Positions 17,569-26,377 of a stretch of DNA of 54,371 nucleotides are shown here, piece by piece. Position 1 is the stretch's first letter, and each line of letters starts with the position of its first letter. The position numbers and the translations under genes are program-made. Below the pieces are notes generated by a model. The model did no database searches and was not told the DNA's origin. It saw only the letters and a list, made by a program, of their open reading frames with translations. The stretch comes from Bacillota bacterium (lineage in GTDB: Bacteria > Bacillota > Clostridia > Christensenellales > Aristaeellaceae), in contig JAEYOW010000014.1 in the NCBI GenBank assembly GCA_023411375.1, forward strand, positions 1 to 54,371. The letters run 5' to 3'.

Positions 17569-18999
17569 TCAATGGGGCGATTCTTGCGCACCTTTCGCCC
17601 GCAGCCTGGACGCGGACATGCCGTAATACGCGCGGAACACCTGATTAAAGTGCTTGAGGTCGGCGTAACCGCACTCCCCCGCAATATCGCAAATGTGCAT
17701 ATCCGTTTCCGCGAGCAGGTGTCCGGCCCATTCCATCCGCAGCTTGCGGATATAGTCCGTAAAGCCTAGGCCCGCGTATTGCTTGAAGCTTCGGGAAAAA
17801 TATGATGTGCTGAGATAAAACCGCCCCGCCACCTCCTTAAGACTCAGGCTCCGGTAAAAGTTTTGCTGAATGTAGCGGATCGCGCGCCTCATGGTGGACT
17901 GGTCCTTGGGCCCGTCAAGATAAAGCGCGGACGCTCCTGTTAGAAAATCACGGGCCGCCTGCTCCAGCTTTCCGAGGCTTACACACCGTCCAATCCGCGC
18001 AACCGTCCTGGCATACAGATCTCCGACGCCGTCCGGATCCACGCAGGCCGCGCGGGACAGCGCGTTGATCAGGCACAGGCGCGCGTGCATAACCGTTGCT
18101 CCCGCTGTTTGGGCAAAATCGTCCAGCGTTTCCTCCAGCACACGAAGCTGCTCGGCAAGCGGCGCTTCGGGAATAAGGCGTGCAAGGCGCTGCGCGCAGA
18201 CGGATATATGAATTTCCCCCGCGCGGTACGGCAGCTCGTCCGTTTTGACGGCGCCGCCGTCCAGCCTTGGATACCGGCACAAAAAATCATGGGCCTTCAT
18301 GATTTCACAGCACGCCCTGACCGCCTCCTCTCTGTGAAAAAAGGGCGCGCCAATGATCAACGAAGCGTTTTTCTCCCGCGCATCCGACAGCACTCCGGCC
18401 AGCGCGTCGTCCAGCGTTTCCATGCCCGCAGCGGCAAGCATCACAGCCAGGCCGCACGGTTCGATTGCTGTGGAGGGCCAGCCGCCGGCAAACCGTCTTA
18501 CCACATCCGCCTCCGCGTGGCGAATCAGCAATAGCCGCGCGGGGCCGGCGGGCTCGTTCAGCGCCGATGCATCCAATTCCGAAAACAGCCTGTCAAGCGC
18601 GTTTGGCGCTTGCGCCTCGCGCGCGCTGTCCAGCTTTTGTTTAAGGCGGCGCATCACCGGCTCAAGCCCGGTAAGCACATCGATTTTCAGAACATAATCA
18701 AAGACCTGATGCTTGAGCGCCTCACGGGCATAGGTAAAATCCGCGTAGCCGGTCAGCACCACAATCTCCGTAGCCGGATGACGTTCACGCACGCGGCGTA
18801 TCGCTTCCAGCCCGTCCATTCCCGGCATTTTAATATCGGTCAGCAGCACATCCGCCGGTTCCCGCGCCATCTCGTCCAGCACCTCAAAACCATTCTCCAC
18901 GGCGGCGGCAATGGAAAAGCCCAGCGCACCCCAATCCAGCGCTTTGACAATTCCACGGCGAATCAAATTCTCATCCTCAGCAATCAGCAGACTGTACAT
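17569..18999 (-). CDS. Response regulator with AraC-type DNA-binding domain (YesN-like)
   Basis: A 476-residue regulator. The receiver domain (about 1-120) has the acidic pocket EDE at 8-10 and the phospho-acceptor Asp55 in LLTDIKMPG. A middle region of about 240 residues of unknown fold follows, then two AraC helix-turn-helix units in the last 100 residues (SLKEVAGRFYLSTSYFSRSF and ICDIAGECGYADLKHFNQVF). It should be phosphorylated by the sensor kinase encoded upstream and activate the sugar importer downstream. The ATG at 18999 is nine bases after GGGAGG; the ATG three codons earlier sits on top of that site. The gene starts inside the last codons of the kinase. Confidence 0.93.
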   Translation of the reverse strand: MYSLLIAEDENLIRRGIVKALDWGALGFSIAAAVENGFEVLDEMAREPADVLLTDIKMPGMDGLEAIRRVRERHPATEIVVLTGYADFTYAREALKHQVFDYVLKIDVLTGLEPVMRRLKQKLDSAREAQAPNALDRLFSELDASALNEPAGPARLLLIRHAEADVVRRFAGGWPSTAIEPCGLAVMLAAAGMETLDDALAGVLSDAREKNASLIIGAPFFHREEAVRACCEIMKAHDFLCRYPRLDGGAVKTDELPYRAGEIHISVCAQRLARLIPEAPLAEQLRVLEETLDDFAQTAGATVMHARLCLINALSRAACVDPDGVGDLYARTVARIGRCVSLGKLEQAARDFLTGASALYLDGPKDQSTMRRAIRYIQQNFYRSLSLKEVAGRFYLSTSYFSRSFKQYAGLGFTDYIRKLRMEWAGHLLAETDMHICDIAGECGYADLKHFNQVFRAYYGMSASRLRAKGAQESPH

Positions 19000-21832
19000 T
19001 CCGCTCATCCTCCCCCATAGAAACAGGCAGCAGTATATCCACCCATGTCAGCCCGTTTTGGCCGCTGGAAACCGTAAGCCCATAGGGCGGGCCATAGCGC
19101 AGCGCAATGCGCTCCTGCACGTTGCTCAGGCCAATATGGTCGGCGGTCTTGCGCTGTTCCAGCCGCCTGTTAAGCATCTCCACCTCAAGCGCGGACAGTC
19201 CGTATCCGTCGTTGCTCACCCTGACGGACAGCCGGCCGTTGCCTGCCGTGACATGTATCCGTATCGTCAATACCGTTCTTGGGCGCATACCGTGCTTGAT
19301 CGCGTTTTCAAGCACGGGCTGAAGCAGGTATTTGGGAACCCGGCACCCAAGCAGCGCATCGTCAAAGGGCAGCCATTCCACCCTGAGCTTTTCGCCGAAC
19401 CTAATGGCCTGTATCTGTAAATAGGCCTTTACGTGCATCATCTCCTTTTCCAGAGGCACGTCATATTCATTGTGCGTAAGCCCGCTGCGCAAGAAATTTC
19501 CCGTCGCGTCGATCACGTTCATCAGCGTTTTTCCGTCGCCTTCGTTTAACAGCAGTTTCATGGTGGCGAATACGTTGCTGATCAAATGGGAGTCCATCTG
19601 CGATTGCAACGCGATCACCTCCGCCTCCCGCTTTCTGGCGGATAGCCTGCTCTGCCTGGCCTGTTGCTCCAATATGGCCTGCTTCAGGCTGTTGATGCGG
19701 ATGATTGAATCACGCATGGATTTTGCCAGCGCGCCAATCTCGTTATTGACGCTGATTCGCTCAGGAAGTCCGTACTGCTCCAGATCCGCTGATTCAAAGT
19801 ACCTTTCCACCAGGCGCACGCGCCTGACCATTCCCTGGGTGAACAGGATGGCCACAAGCAGCATCACGCAAACAAAGGCAAGCATTACAAACACCAGCAC
19901 GGCCGGAAGCAGCCTTCCAACACGCACGCTTGGCAACATGGAGGTCGCGCCAATCAGCGTCCAATCCGTTCCCTCAATCTTTGCGGAAACCACCTGGATA
20001 TCGCTGTCATCCTTTCCGTTCATAAAGCTGGGCAGGTAGGCCCCTCTTGTCACGATGGCGCGCTCCACCGTGACCACCCTGCTGTCGCTGTCCGCGCGCA
20101 CGTCAATCAGGCCGCTTTGCGCCATTCCCTCGATCAGCGAGCGAAAGGGCATATATGCCGGCGTTGCGATCAGCGCCCAGTCGTCTTGGCTGTACAGGTA
20201 CAGAAAGCTGTCGCTGGCCTGATCGATGTTGTAATTCATAACCGGCTCCATCTCCAGCACAAGGTATCCCATGGTTTCATACAGCGCGCGGCCTTCTCCC
20301 AAACCGGACGAACGAATTGCATAGATCATGTTAAGCGTGCCCTCCTCACCCGTGTCGGGAACCACGGTTGAAAAGCGGTATTTAGGAGACAATTTTTCCA
20401 AAATAGCATAGCTCAGGTTATCTTCGCCGGCCCAGCCGCGCGTGCACGCCGTCAGCCTGCCGTCACGGCCATACAGGCAAGCGCCCAGCACGCCGCGCGC
20501 ATGCAGCCCGTGCTCTTTAAGCAAGTTTTCCAAGCCGGCATCGTTATCCGCCCGGTCCCGCGTTTCAGCACCCAAAATCAGCATTTGCAACGCCTCATCC
20601 GTAGCCACGGAGGTATTTTGCCGCTGATACCTCTGCACGCGACCGGACAGGGTGGCCGCCGTCTGCCTGACGGAATCCACATAGGCGCTTCTGACATTTT
20701 GCGTTACCACGCTGCTCAGGCTGTTTGCCGAGAGCGGCAGCAGCGCCACCATGGGCATTAGCGTCAGCGCGTACACACCGAATACACGGTACTGCAGCTG
20801 CCGCCGCTTTCGCAGCGCGTTCATCAGCCGGTTGATGTTTTGAACCATCGCCTCGCTATGCGCCATTTGCGAAGCATATTCGTTCAGCTGGACAAACGGC
20901 CTGAGTACGGCGCCCGTCAGCCTCCACAAAACAATGGCCAGCAGTGCCTGCCCCAGCGCACACAGCACCACGCATTTAACCGCCGGCCTTTTTAACGCGC
21001 GCAGCACATCCTCCATATCCAGCAGGTTCACATATCTCCGACCCGTTTTCAGCGCGCTGTATTCCGCCCGGAAGTAAAGCCTATCCTCAATGAGGTGCAG
21101 ATGGCTCAACAGCCCCAGCCCGTAGCGCTCCAAGCCAAAGCCGTCGGCGTCAAACAGCTGTTTTTCATGCAGGCGCACAAAATCCGTCAGGTTTTTATCG
21201 CCATTGGAGTGCAGCAACCCTCCCGTTTCGTCGCGCACGTAAACGCCGGACGCCGCTTTGTCATATGCGCCCGAAAAATCCACCGCCGCCGCGGCATAAG
21301 CCTCGTCTCCTACAGGCTCAAACAGAATGATCCGCGAGGGCGAATCGCCCGATCCTGCCGCTTCCAGATAGCTTTTAAACGCATCGTACGCAAGCAGGCT
21401 GGACTGGGTTTTGTTTTTGAAGGCAATCGGCTTGCTTAGCCCGATTATACCGCGGCTGGTCACAATCCCCTTGGGGGTAATATATACAAGCGACTTAAAT
21501 TCCGGGTTATGAAAGCTGATTGACAACAGCGTTCTGCACAACTGCCCCTGCGCCAGCTTACTCTGCAAAGCGGTACTTTCGTCCGAGAGAAATACCGCCA
21601 TGCTGCCTCCAACCGTCCTGCTTTTAGTCAGAAAGCCGAGCGTTTTTTCCGCGTACCGCAAGCTTTCCGAAGCAGCGTCATCCAGCGCGCACATGGCGTC
21701 GACGCTGGTCTGGCGGATATAATCCGTGATCACAACAAATGGGGTTATTAAACAGGTCAACCCAAGCACGAGCACAATGATCATCTGCATAAGCAGAAGG
21801 TTGCAAAACCACCTGCTTCGGTAACTCTTCAC
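18977..21832 (-). CDS. YesM-family sensor histidine kinase with two tandem sensor regions
   Basis: A 951-residue kinase, well above the usual 570-620. Four membrane helices are visible: about 12-35, 288-310, 350-370 and 650-675. They enclose two outward regions, so the protein seems to carry two sensor modules, each followed by a HAMP-like linker. The His_kinase region reads ALQSQMDSHLISN with H749; relatives have QINPHFLYN, so only the His and the last Asn of the core are kept. The ATPase N-box (LQPVLENAIKHG) and the DHIGLSNVQERI and G-rich segments are normal. The start is GTG with a weak GGTGA site. It should phosphorylate the adjacent YesN-like regulator. The signal is presumably the sugar moved by the importer or its binding protein. 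Confidence 0.9.
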   Translation of the reverse strand: MKSYRSRWFCNLLLMQMIIVLVLGLTCLITPFVVITDYIRQTSVDAMCALDDAASESLRYAEKTLGFLTKSRTVGGSMAVFLSDESTALQSKLAQGQLCRTLLSISFHNPEFKSLVYITPKGIVTSRGIIGLSKPIAFKNKTQSSLLAYDAFKSYLEAAGSGDSPSRIILFEPVGDEAYAAAAVDFSGAYDKAASGVYVRDETGGLLHSNGDKNLTDFVRLHEKQLFDADGFGLERYGLGLLSHLHLIEDRLYFRAEYSALKTGRRYVNLLDMEDVLRALKRPAVKCVVLCALGQALLAIVLWRLTGAVLRPFVQLNEYASQMAHSEAMVQNINRLMNALRKRRQLQYRVFGVYALTLMPMVALLPLSANSLSSVVTQNVRSAYVDSVRQTAATLSGRVQRYQRQNTSVATDEALQMLILGAETRDRADNDAGLENLLKEHGLHARGVLGACLYGRDGRLTACTRGWAGEDNLSYAILEKLSPKYRFSTVVPDTGEEGTLNMIYAIRSSGLGEGRALYETMGYLVLEMEPVMNYNIDQASDSFLYLYSQDDWALIATPAYMPFRSLIEGMAQSGLIDVRADSDSRVVTVERAIVTRGAYLPSFMNGKDDSDIQVVSAKIEGTDWTLIGATSMLPSVRVGRLLPAVLVFVMLAFVCVMLLVAILFTQGMVRRVRLVERYFESADLEQYGLPERISVNNEIGALAKSMRDSIIRINSLKQAILEQQARQSRLSARKREAEVIALQSQMDSHLISNVFATMKLLLNEGDGKTLMNVIDATGNFLRSGLTHNEYDVPLEKEMMHVKAYLQIQAIRFGEKLRVEWLPFDDALLGCRVPKYLLQPVLENAIKHGMRPRTVLTIRIHVTAGNGRLSVRVSNDGYGLSALEVEMLNRRLEQRKTADHIGLSNVQERIALRYGPPYGLTVSSGQNGLTWVDILLPVSMGEDERNVQSADC

Positions 21833-21992
21833 CGGCGTTCACCGCTTTTCGCCATATTTCATCAAGCGTAATTCTTTCTAAAAGCTCAAGCAAACAACGC
21901 AATATCCAGAGAGACGGATGCCTGGTTTTTCGCACCACGCGCAAGGCCAAAACCGCCTCCCGAATATGGCGTTAACATGCAGAATTAATATA

Positions 21993-22021
21993 AGTATAAA
22001 GAATCGGCTGGATCGAATCAA
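21993..22021 (-). promoter_or_regulatory. Putative promoter of the kinase/regulator operon
   Basis: On the minus strand TTGATT (22021-22016), a 17-base spacer and TATACT (21998-21993). The leader to the GTG start is about 155 bases. Confidence 0.55.
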
Positions 22022-22132
22022 GTGGCAGATTTGTCCTCTGGCACCGTTCATTTTGTCCTCTATGGGGGTATGCCGGTTCGCACCGTTTTTTGCTTCCGCC
22101 CACGCGGGCTTGTTTGGGAAAATCACAAAACA

Positions 22133-22154
22133 CCGCCGGGCATGCGCCCGGCGG
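22133..22154 (-). terminator. Intrinsic terminator after the 805-residue gene
   Basis: CCGCCGGGC (22133-22141) pairs with GCCCGGCGG (22146-22154) around a four-base loop; on the minus transcript the hairpin is followed by TGTTTTGTGATTTT. Confidence 0.8.
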
Positions 22155-22242
22155 GTGAAAATAGTATAATTTGTTCTTCTGACCTGAAAACGCCGCACGT
22201 CCCGGACGGGTTTTCAGCCGTTCTTTCAAGCAACCCGCCTCT

Positions 22243-24660
22243 TTAGCGGATACCCAGCAGATCCAGCGTGTGCGGCAGGCCTGCCAGCACGTTGGAAAGC
22301 TTGTCGGCGTCGCCCTTTCGGAGTAAGAGCAGGGGTACCACCCAATGGCATACGGCCGTGTCCGCGGCCGCCAGAAAACCGCCGCGCACCTTGCGGGAAG
22401 CCACCTCAATAAAGCGGCGCATGCTCAGCAGCATTGCCTCCGGCATGACCACCTCCGCCTGCGAAAGCGCCCGCTTGAGCTCGCCAAACCACCGTTCGGC
22501 CTCCTCCAGCATCGGATGGGAATCCGCCCGAATGCCGGAGAACGACGACAATGCCGCGGGCGTTACAGGCTCCCACTCAACGGCGTGTCCAAACGCGCGC
22601 ATCAGCATTGCCGGAACATTGACTACAGGATAGGGCAGCACCATATCCAGCTCGGTGGGCACCGTGCGTTCATCCGTCAGGAAAAGCGTTTTATGTCCAA
22701 AGACGGACATGGTTTCCGTGCCGAGAGGCTGGACTGTTACGGTTGGCGTGCGCCTTGCGTCCTCCGGCAGCAGGCTGATCATCTCCACATACGCGCCGGG
22801 ACAGACCGTAGCGGACACGCTTTGAAGCCCGAAGCTTTCCAGAAGAACCGCCGCAAAGAGCTGCGCGTCCGGAATCGTCTTTGCGCGGAAGCAAACCGCG
22901 TCATACAGCGAAAAGTTGATCAGCAGGCTCATCGCCTCGTCCTCATTGAGGCTGAAGCCGCTCTCGTTCATATGCATGCGCAGCTTTTCGGCCAGTTCCT
23001 GCTGGGCGTAGTTCTTCCCAAGCACGGGCGAAAGCAGCACGCGCTGCTCCCCTGCGCCGCTGAGGCAATTCATTCGCGCAGCCAGGAAGTCGGTCACCTG
23101 TTCGGCGGTACCCATGCTTAAAACCTGCGCCGCGTCGCCAAGCTTGCGCTTCGTCGCTTCCAGCTCTTTGATATCACGCTTGAGGCGCTCAATTTCGTCA
23201 CGCTTTTTCTGCGCGGCGGACGCAATGGCCGCCTCCCTGTATTTTCGTTCGTTTGTCTTCGCGCTTTCCAGCTGCATCAGCAGGCTTAGCCGTTCGGCCT
23301 CGATCTCGGCAAGCTGCTCCTGCGCGGCGGCGGACGCCTGCAGATTCATCCCCTCTCGGCAAAAGGCCGCCGTCATGTCGGCTATGAAGCGTTCGTTCTG
23401 CAGCAGCATGGAGATGGCCTGCTCCCGCATGTCTATGTTCTGCCATACGTATTCCAGGCTTTCGCGCAGGTTTTCAATAGGATTCTCAATCATCCCATAG
23501 GTTCCTGTGCCCATCTCAGCGCCCAGCACCTCGTTGCGCTGGCGGCGCATCTGCTGCTCCACCACATGGTGCATCGGCTCGGGGCGCGCCGCGCTGCGTG
23601 CAATCCGCCCGGCTGATTGCACCAACGGCGTGCCTGAAAAGTGCGCGACCGCCTCAGGGGGGTCCTCTTCAGGCTGCGCAAGCGCATCCGTCAGGCGGTT
23701 GGCGCTCTCGCTGAGGGGTTGAGCCAGCCGGGATATCTGCTGTTCAAACGGCAGCTCGCTGTCCAGTATATCCAGGCGAGTGCCGATGGGCAGAGCCGTC
23801 TCCTCCTGCTCTTCCTGCTTTTGCTCTTTTTCGGCCTCCTCCTGCTTGAGGATTTCGGCTGCGCGCTCCACGCGGCGCGTGTGCGGGTCCACCCGCATAC
23901 GGCCCTGCTTTCCGGCAATCTGTATATTCTTTTGCGCGTCTGGCTGCGCGGCGTCCTCCGCCTGTGCCCTTAGGGGCTGCGCTTTTGGCGCCGTCTCTTC
24001 CGTTTCTGGACCGCTTGCGTTCTCCTCGCCATCTTCGGCGCCGGAACGGTCACGGCGGCGAAGGGTATTTCTGCGCTGCCGCCAATTGAGCGTCGCCTCC
24101 GGGTTCCAGTAGATCAAATGCCGGCCAAGCGCGGGCGTTTCAATGGTATGAAGCAAAAAACGGTCGTTGCCAAAGGGCTTCAGCTCTTCAACCGCCGTTT
24201 TCTCCGCTTCCTCCCGGTTAACCGGGCCATATAGCAGCTTATTCTTGTGAAGAAGAACCCTGGGCGTCAACGCGTCTCCCGCGGCGCTGCCAACCTCTAC
24301 TACCTCAAAGCATCCGTCCTCGGTAAACTCACAAATAACGTCCGAGTAGATCGCAAACTGGTTCTGTTCACCCTGGTCGGGTGCGTAGTTACGGTTCTGA
24401 CGCACCTTCATCAGTTCCTTGCCATCGCTCAAAAGCTGAACCACGCACAGCCCGCCGATTTCCCGCATTCTTTCCTTAAACGTGCTCTGCTCGCGCTTAT
24501 CCGGAACAATTCTCAAACTGCCCTCGTCCGGAAAATCCTCCTCGCCGCCATGAAAAGTGCTGCCCTCGCGGGTGCAAAGCGGTATGACGCGGAAGATAAC
24601 GCGCTGCCTGTTGTCCTCCTCAACATAGGACAGCGTAATGGTACCATTGATTTCCTTCAT
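22243..24660 (-). CDS. Large coiled-coil protein of unknown function
   Basis: An 805-residue cytoplasmic protein not recognised as a known family. Residues 1-190 look like a compact beta-rich domain (FRVIPLCTREGSTFHGGEED, FAIYSDVICEFTEDGCFEVV). Residues 195-400 are low-complexity, rich in Glu, Gln, Ala and Arg. Residues about 440-520 form a long coiled coil (LAEIEAERLSLLMQLESAKT, IERLKRDIKELEATKRKL). The last 290 residues seem globular (LNEDEAMSLLINFSLYDAVC, VLLESFGLQSVSATVCPG). There is no signal peptide or membrane helix. The C-terminal half might be an AAA-like or scaffold domain, but no Walker motif was seen. A minus-strand promoter (24739-24767) and its own terminator make it a single-gene unit. 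Confidence 0.8.
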   Translation of the reverse strand: MKEINGTITLSYVEEDNRQRVIFRVIPLCTREGSTFHGGEEDFPDEGSLRIVPDKREQSTFKERMREIGGLCVVQLLSDGKELMKVRQNRNYAPDQGEQNQFAIYSDVICEFTEDGCFEVVEVGSAAGDALTPRVLLHKNKLLYGPVNREEAEKTAVEELKPFGNDRFLLHTIETPALGRHLIYWNPEATLNWRQRRNTLRRRDRSGAEDGEENASGPETEETAPKAQPLRAQAEDAAQPDAQKNIQIAGKQGRMRVDPHTRRVERAAEILKQEEAEKEQKQEEQEETALPIGTRLDILDSELPFEQQISRLAQPLSESANRLTDALAQPEEDPPEAVAHFSGTPLVQSAGRIARSAARPEPMHHVVEQQMRRQRNEVLGAEMGTGTYGMIENPIENLRESLEYVWQNIDMREQAISMLLQNERFIADMTAAFCREGMNLQASAAAQEQLAEIEAERLSLLMQLESAKTNERKYREAAIASAAQKKRDEIERLKRDIKELEATKRKLGDAAQVLSMGTAEQVTDFLAARMNCLSGAGEQRVLLSPVLGKNYAQQELAEKLRMHMNESGFSLNEDEAMSLLINFSLYDAVCFRAKTIPDAQLFAAVLLESFGLQSVSATVCPGAYVEMISLLPEDARRTPTVTVQPLGTETMSVFGHKTLFLTDERTVPTELDMVLPYPVVNVPAMLMRAFGHAVEWEPVTPAALSSFSGIRADSHPMLEEAERWFGELKRALSQAEVVMPEAMLLSMRRFIEVASRKVRGGFLAAADTAVCHWVVPLLLLRKGDADKLSNVLAGLPHTLDLLGIR

Positions 24661-24738
24661 ACATGAACTAACCCCTTACATTTTTCAATGTGCCCATTAA
24701 ATGACACGCAATTATGAATGAACAATGAACACCACAAC

Positions 24739-24767
24739 AGTTTAATCTTGATTTCCGTTTTCGTCAA
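24739..24767 (-). promoter_or_regulatory. Putative promoter of the 805-residue gene
   Basis: On the minus strand TTGACG (24767-24762), a 17-base spacer and TAAACT (24744-24739), about 80 bases before the ATG. Confidence 0.5.
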
Positions 24768-24849
24768 TAGTTTCCCCAATTTTGCTGAAAAGATATCAAA
24801 TTGCTTGGAATTGACAGCTGAAATCAGTGTAACACCTAATACTTTTGTC

Positions 24850-24878
24850 TTGACATCTTAATAATTCCGTAATATATT
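24850..24878 (+). promoter_or_regulatory. Sigma-A promoter of the SH3/peptidoglycan-binding protein gene
   Basis: Consensus TTGACA (24850-24855), a 17-base spacer and TATATT (24873-24878), followed by a 65-base leader and an AAGGAGG ribosome site. Confidence 0.75.
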
Positions 24879-24948
24879 AGGAATGTGATCGTAAGCGCAA
24901 CGGGTTGCCGGCGCTTGCGCTGATCTATTATAAGGAGGAACTTACCAA

Positions 24949-26292
24949 ATGAGATTTTTGCAAGCACAGACGACAATTCGCCGCGCAGCAAAAAGCGCGG
25001 TATGCTTTGCGCTGGCGCTCGCGCTTTTAATCGGATCCTTTTTGATCCCCGCGCAGGCCGGTGCGGAGGAAACCGGTACGGTAAGCGCCAAGGTGGTGCT
25101 GAGAAAAACCGCCGATAAGGAGTCCAAAGCTCTGCAAACCCTGCCCGAGGGTGAGGAAGTTGTTTTGCTGGGCACTTCCGGCAGCTGGTATAAGGTGAAT
25201 TACGGTAAGTATACGGGTTATATTATGAAGAAGTATGTGAAGGTTGGGAAAAACAGCGTCGTTAAGAACGCCTCCAAAATCGAGGCGCTGGGCGATGCGC
25301 CTGGCTCCATGCGGATTGGCGATAACAACAGCGACGTTGAAAAGCTTCAGGAAGCGCTGAAAATCCTCGGCTACTACGACGGCCGGGTTGACGGCGACTA
25401 CGGCGCGGGCACCACGGCCGCGGTGCTCCTGTATCAAAAGGATAAAAGGCTGGAGGCCGATGGCGTCGCCGGCCGCGATACCGTTACCAGCATCTTCGGC
25501 TCCTGCGCCAAAACCTCCAAGTCCACTCAAAAGGACGGCTCATCCACATCCTCCTCCAGCTCATCCGGCAGCTCCACGAAAAACAACGCCTCGGCAAATT
25601 CTAAATATAAGACCGTCTCAAGCATTTCCGAAATCGGCTCCCCTCCCTCCGCCACGCGCGAGGGAGACAGCGGCAGCAACGTTGTAAAGCTTCAGCAGGC
25701 GCTGGAATGCCTGGGCTACTACTCCGGCGTAATCGACGGCAATTACGGCTCGGGCACCGTCGCGGCAGTTAAGAAGCTTCAAAAAAACCGCAACATGAAG
25801 GAGGACGGCATCGCGGGCTCCGCAACCATACGCGTGCTGTTTGGCGAAAATGCTTCCAGTTCCTCCTCCGGCAGCTCCAAGACCTACAAGACCGAGGTTC
25901 TGGACTGGTTTGCCGACAACGTTACCTCCGTTATTCCCAAAAACGCGCGCTTTACCGTCAAGGATGTAAAGACCGGCAAGACCTTCGAGGCCGTCCGCTG
26001 GTCCGGCAGCAACCATCTTGACGCGGAGCCGCGCACCACCGAGGATACAGAGGCCATGAAGAGCATTTACGGCGGTTCATGGAGCTGGAGGCGGCGCGCC
26101 ATCCTTATCCTTTACAACGGACATGTGTACGCCGCGTCCATGAACGGTATGCCCCACGGCACCACCACCATCTCCAACGGCTTCGACGGCCATTTCTGCA
26201 TCCATTTTAAGAACAGCAAGACCCATGGCACCAAGAAGGTGGACCCGGATCACCAAAGCGCGGTAACCTCCGCGAGCAGAGCTACCTGGTAG
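24949..26292 (+). CDS. Secreted SH3b/double peptidoglycan-binding protein with a Cys/His C-terminal domain
   Basis: A 447-residue exported protein. Residues 1-38 are a signal peptide ending AQAGA. An SH3b domain spans about 43-98, a first PG_binding_1 repeat about 123-183 (VEKLQEALKILGYYDGRVDG), a Ser-rich linker 188-215, a second PG_binding_1 repeat about 240-298 (VVKLQQALECLGYYSGVIDG), a second Ser linker, and a C-terminal domain of about 130 residues. That domain has H403-G404, H415-F-C417-I-H419-F and H426-G427, reminiscent of the HG...SHGC layout of YkuD L,D-transpeptidases but not matching it. It may be a diverged wall-modifying enzyme. A strong promoter and AAGGAGG site suggest high expression. 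Single-gene unit. Confidence 0.88.
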   Translation: MRFLQAQTTIRRAAKSAVCFALALALLIGSFLIPAQAGAEETGTVSAKVVLRKTADKESKALQTLPEGEEVVLLGTSGSWYKVNYGKYTGYIMKKYVKVGKNSVVKNASKIEALGDAPGSMRIGDNNSDVEKLQEALKILGYYDGRVDGDYGAGTTAAVLLYQKDKRLEADGVAGRDTVTSIFGSCAKTSKSTQKDGSSTSSSSSSGSSTKNNASANSKYKTVSSISEIGSPPSATREGDSGSNVVKLQQALECLGYYSGVIDGNYGSGTVAAVKKLQKNRNMKEDGIAGSATIRVLFGENASSSSSGSSKTYKTEVLDWFADNVTSVIPKNARFTVKDVKTGKTFEAVRWSGSNHLDAEPRTTEDTEAMKSIYGGSWSWRRRAILILYNGHVYAASMNGMPHGTTTISNGFDGHFCIHFKNSKTHGTKKVDPDHQSAVTSASRATW

Positions 26293-26304
26293 GTATCAAA
26301 AAAA

Positions 26305-26330
26305 GAGAGGGCACGGCTCTCTCTTTTTTT
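26305..26330. terminator. Bidirectional terminator between convergent genes
   Basis: An A7-GAGAG arm, a short loop and a CTCTC-T7 arm. It follows the SH3 gene by six bases on the plus strand, and the ABC ATPase gene ends 48 bases beyond on the minus strand; both directions yield a U run. Confidence 0.85.
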
Positions 26331-26377
26331 GTAATCTGCTTTTCCTTAACAATAGGAAAGAAATCAGCGTCGCAATC

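Larger units (their letters stand above)
21833..22242. other. 410-base intergenic region
   Basis: It holds the promoter of the kinase operon (21993-22021) and the terminator of the 805-residue gene (22133-22154). Nothing else was recognised; the short frames here look random. Confidence 0.6.
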
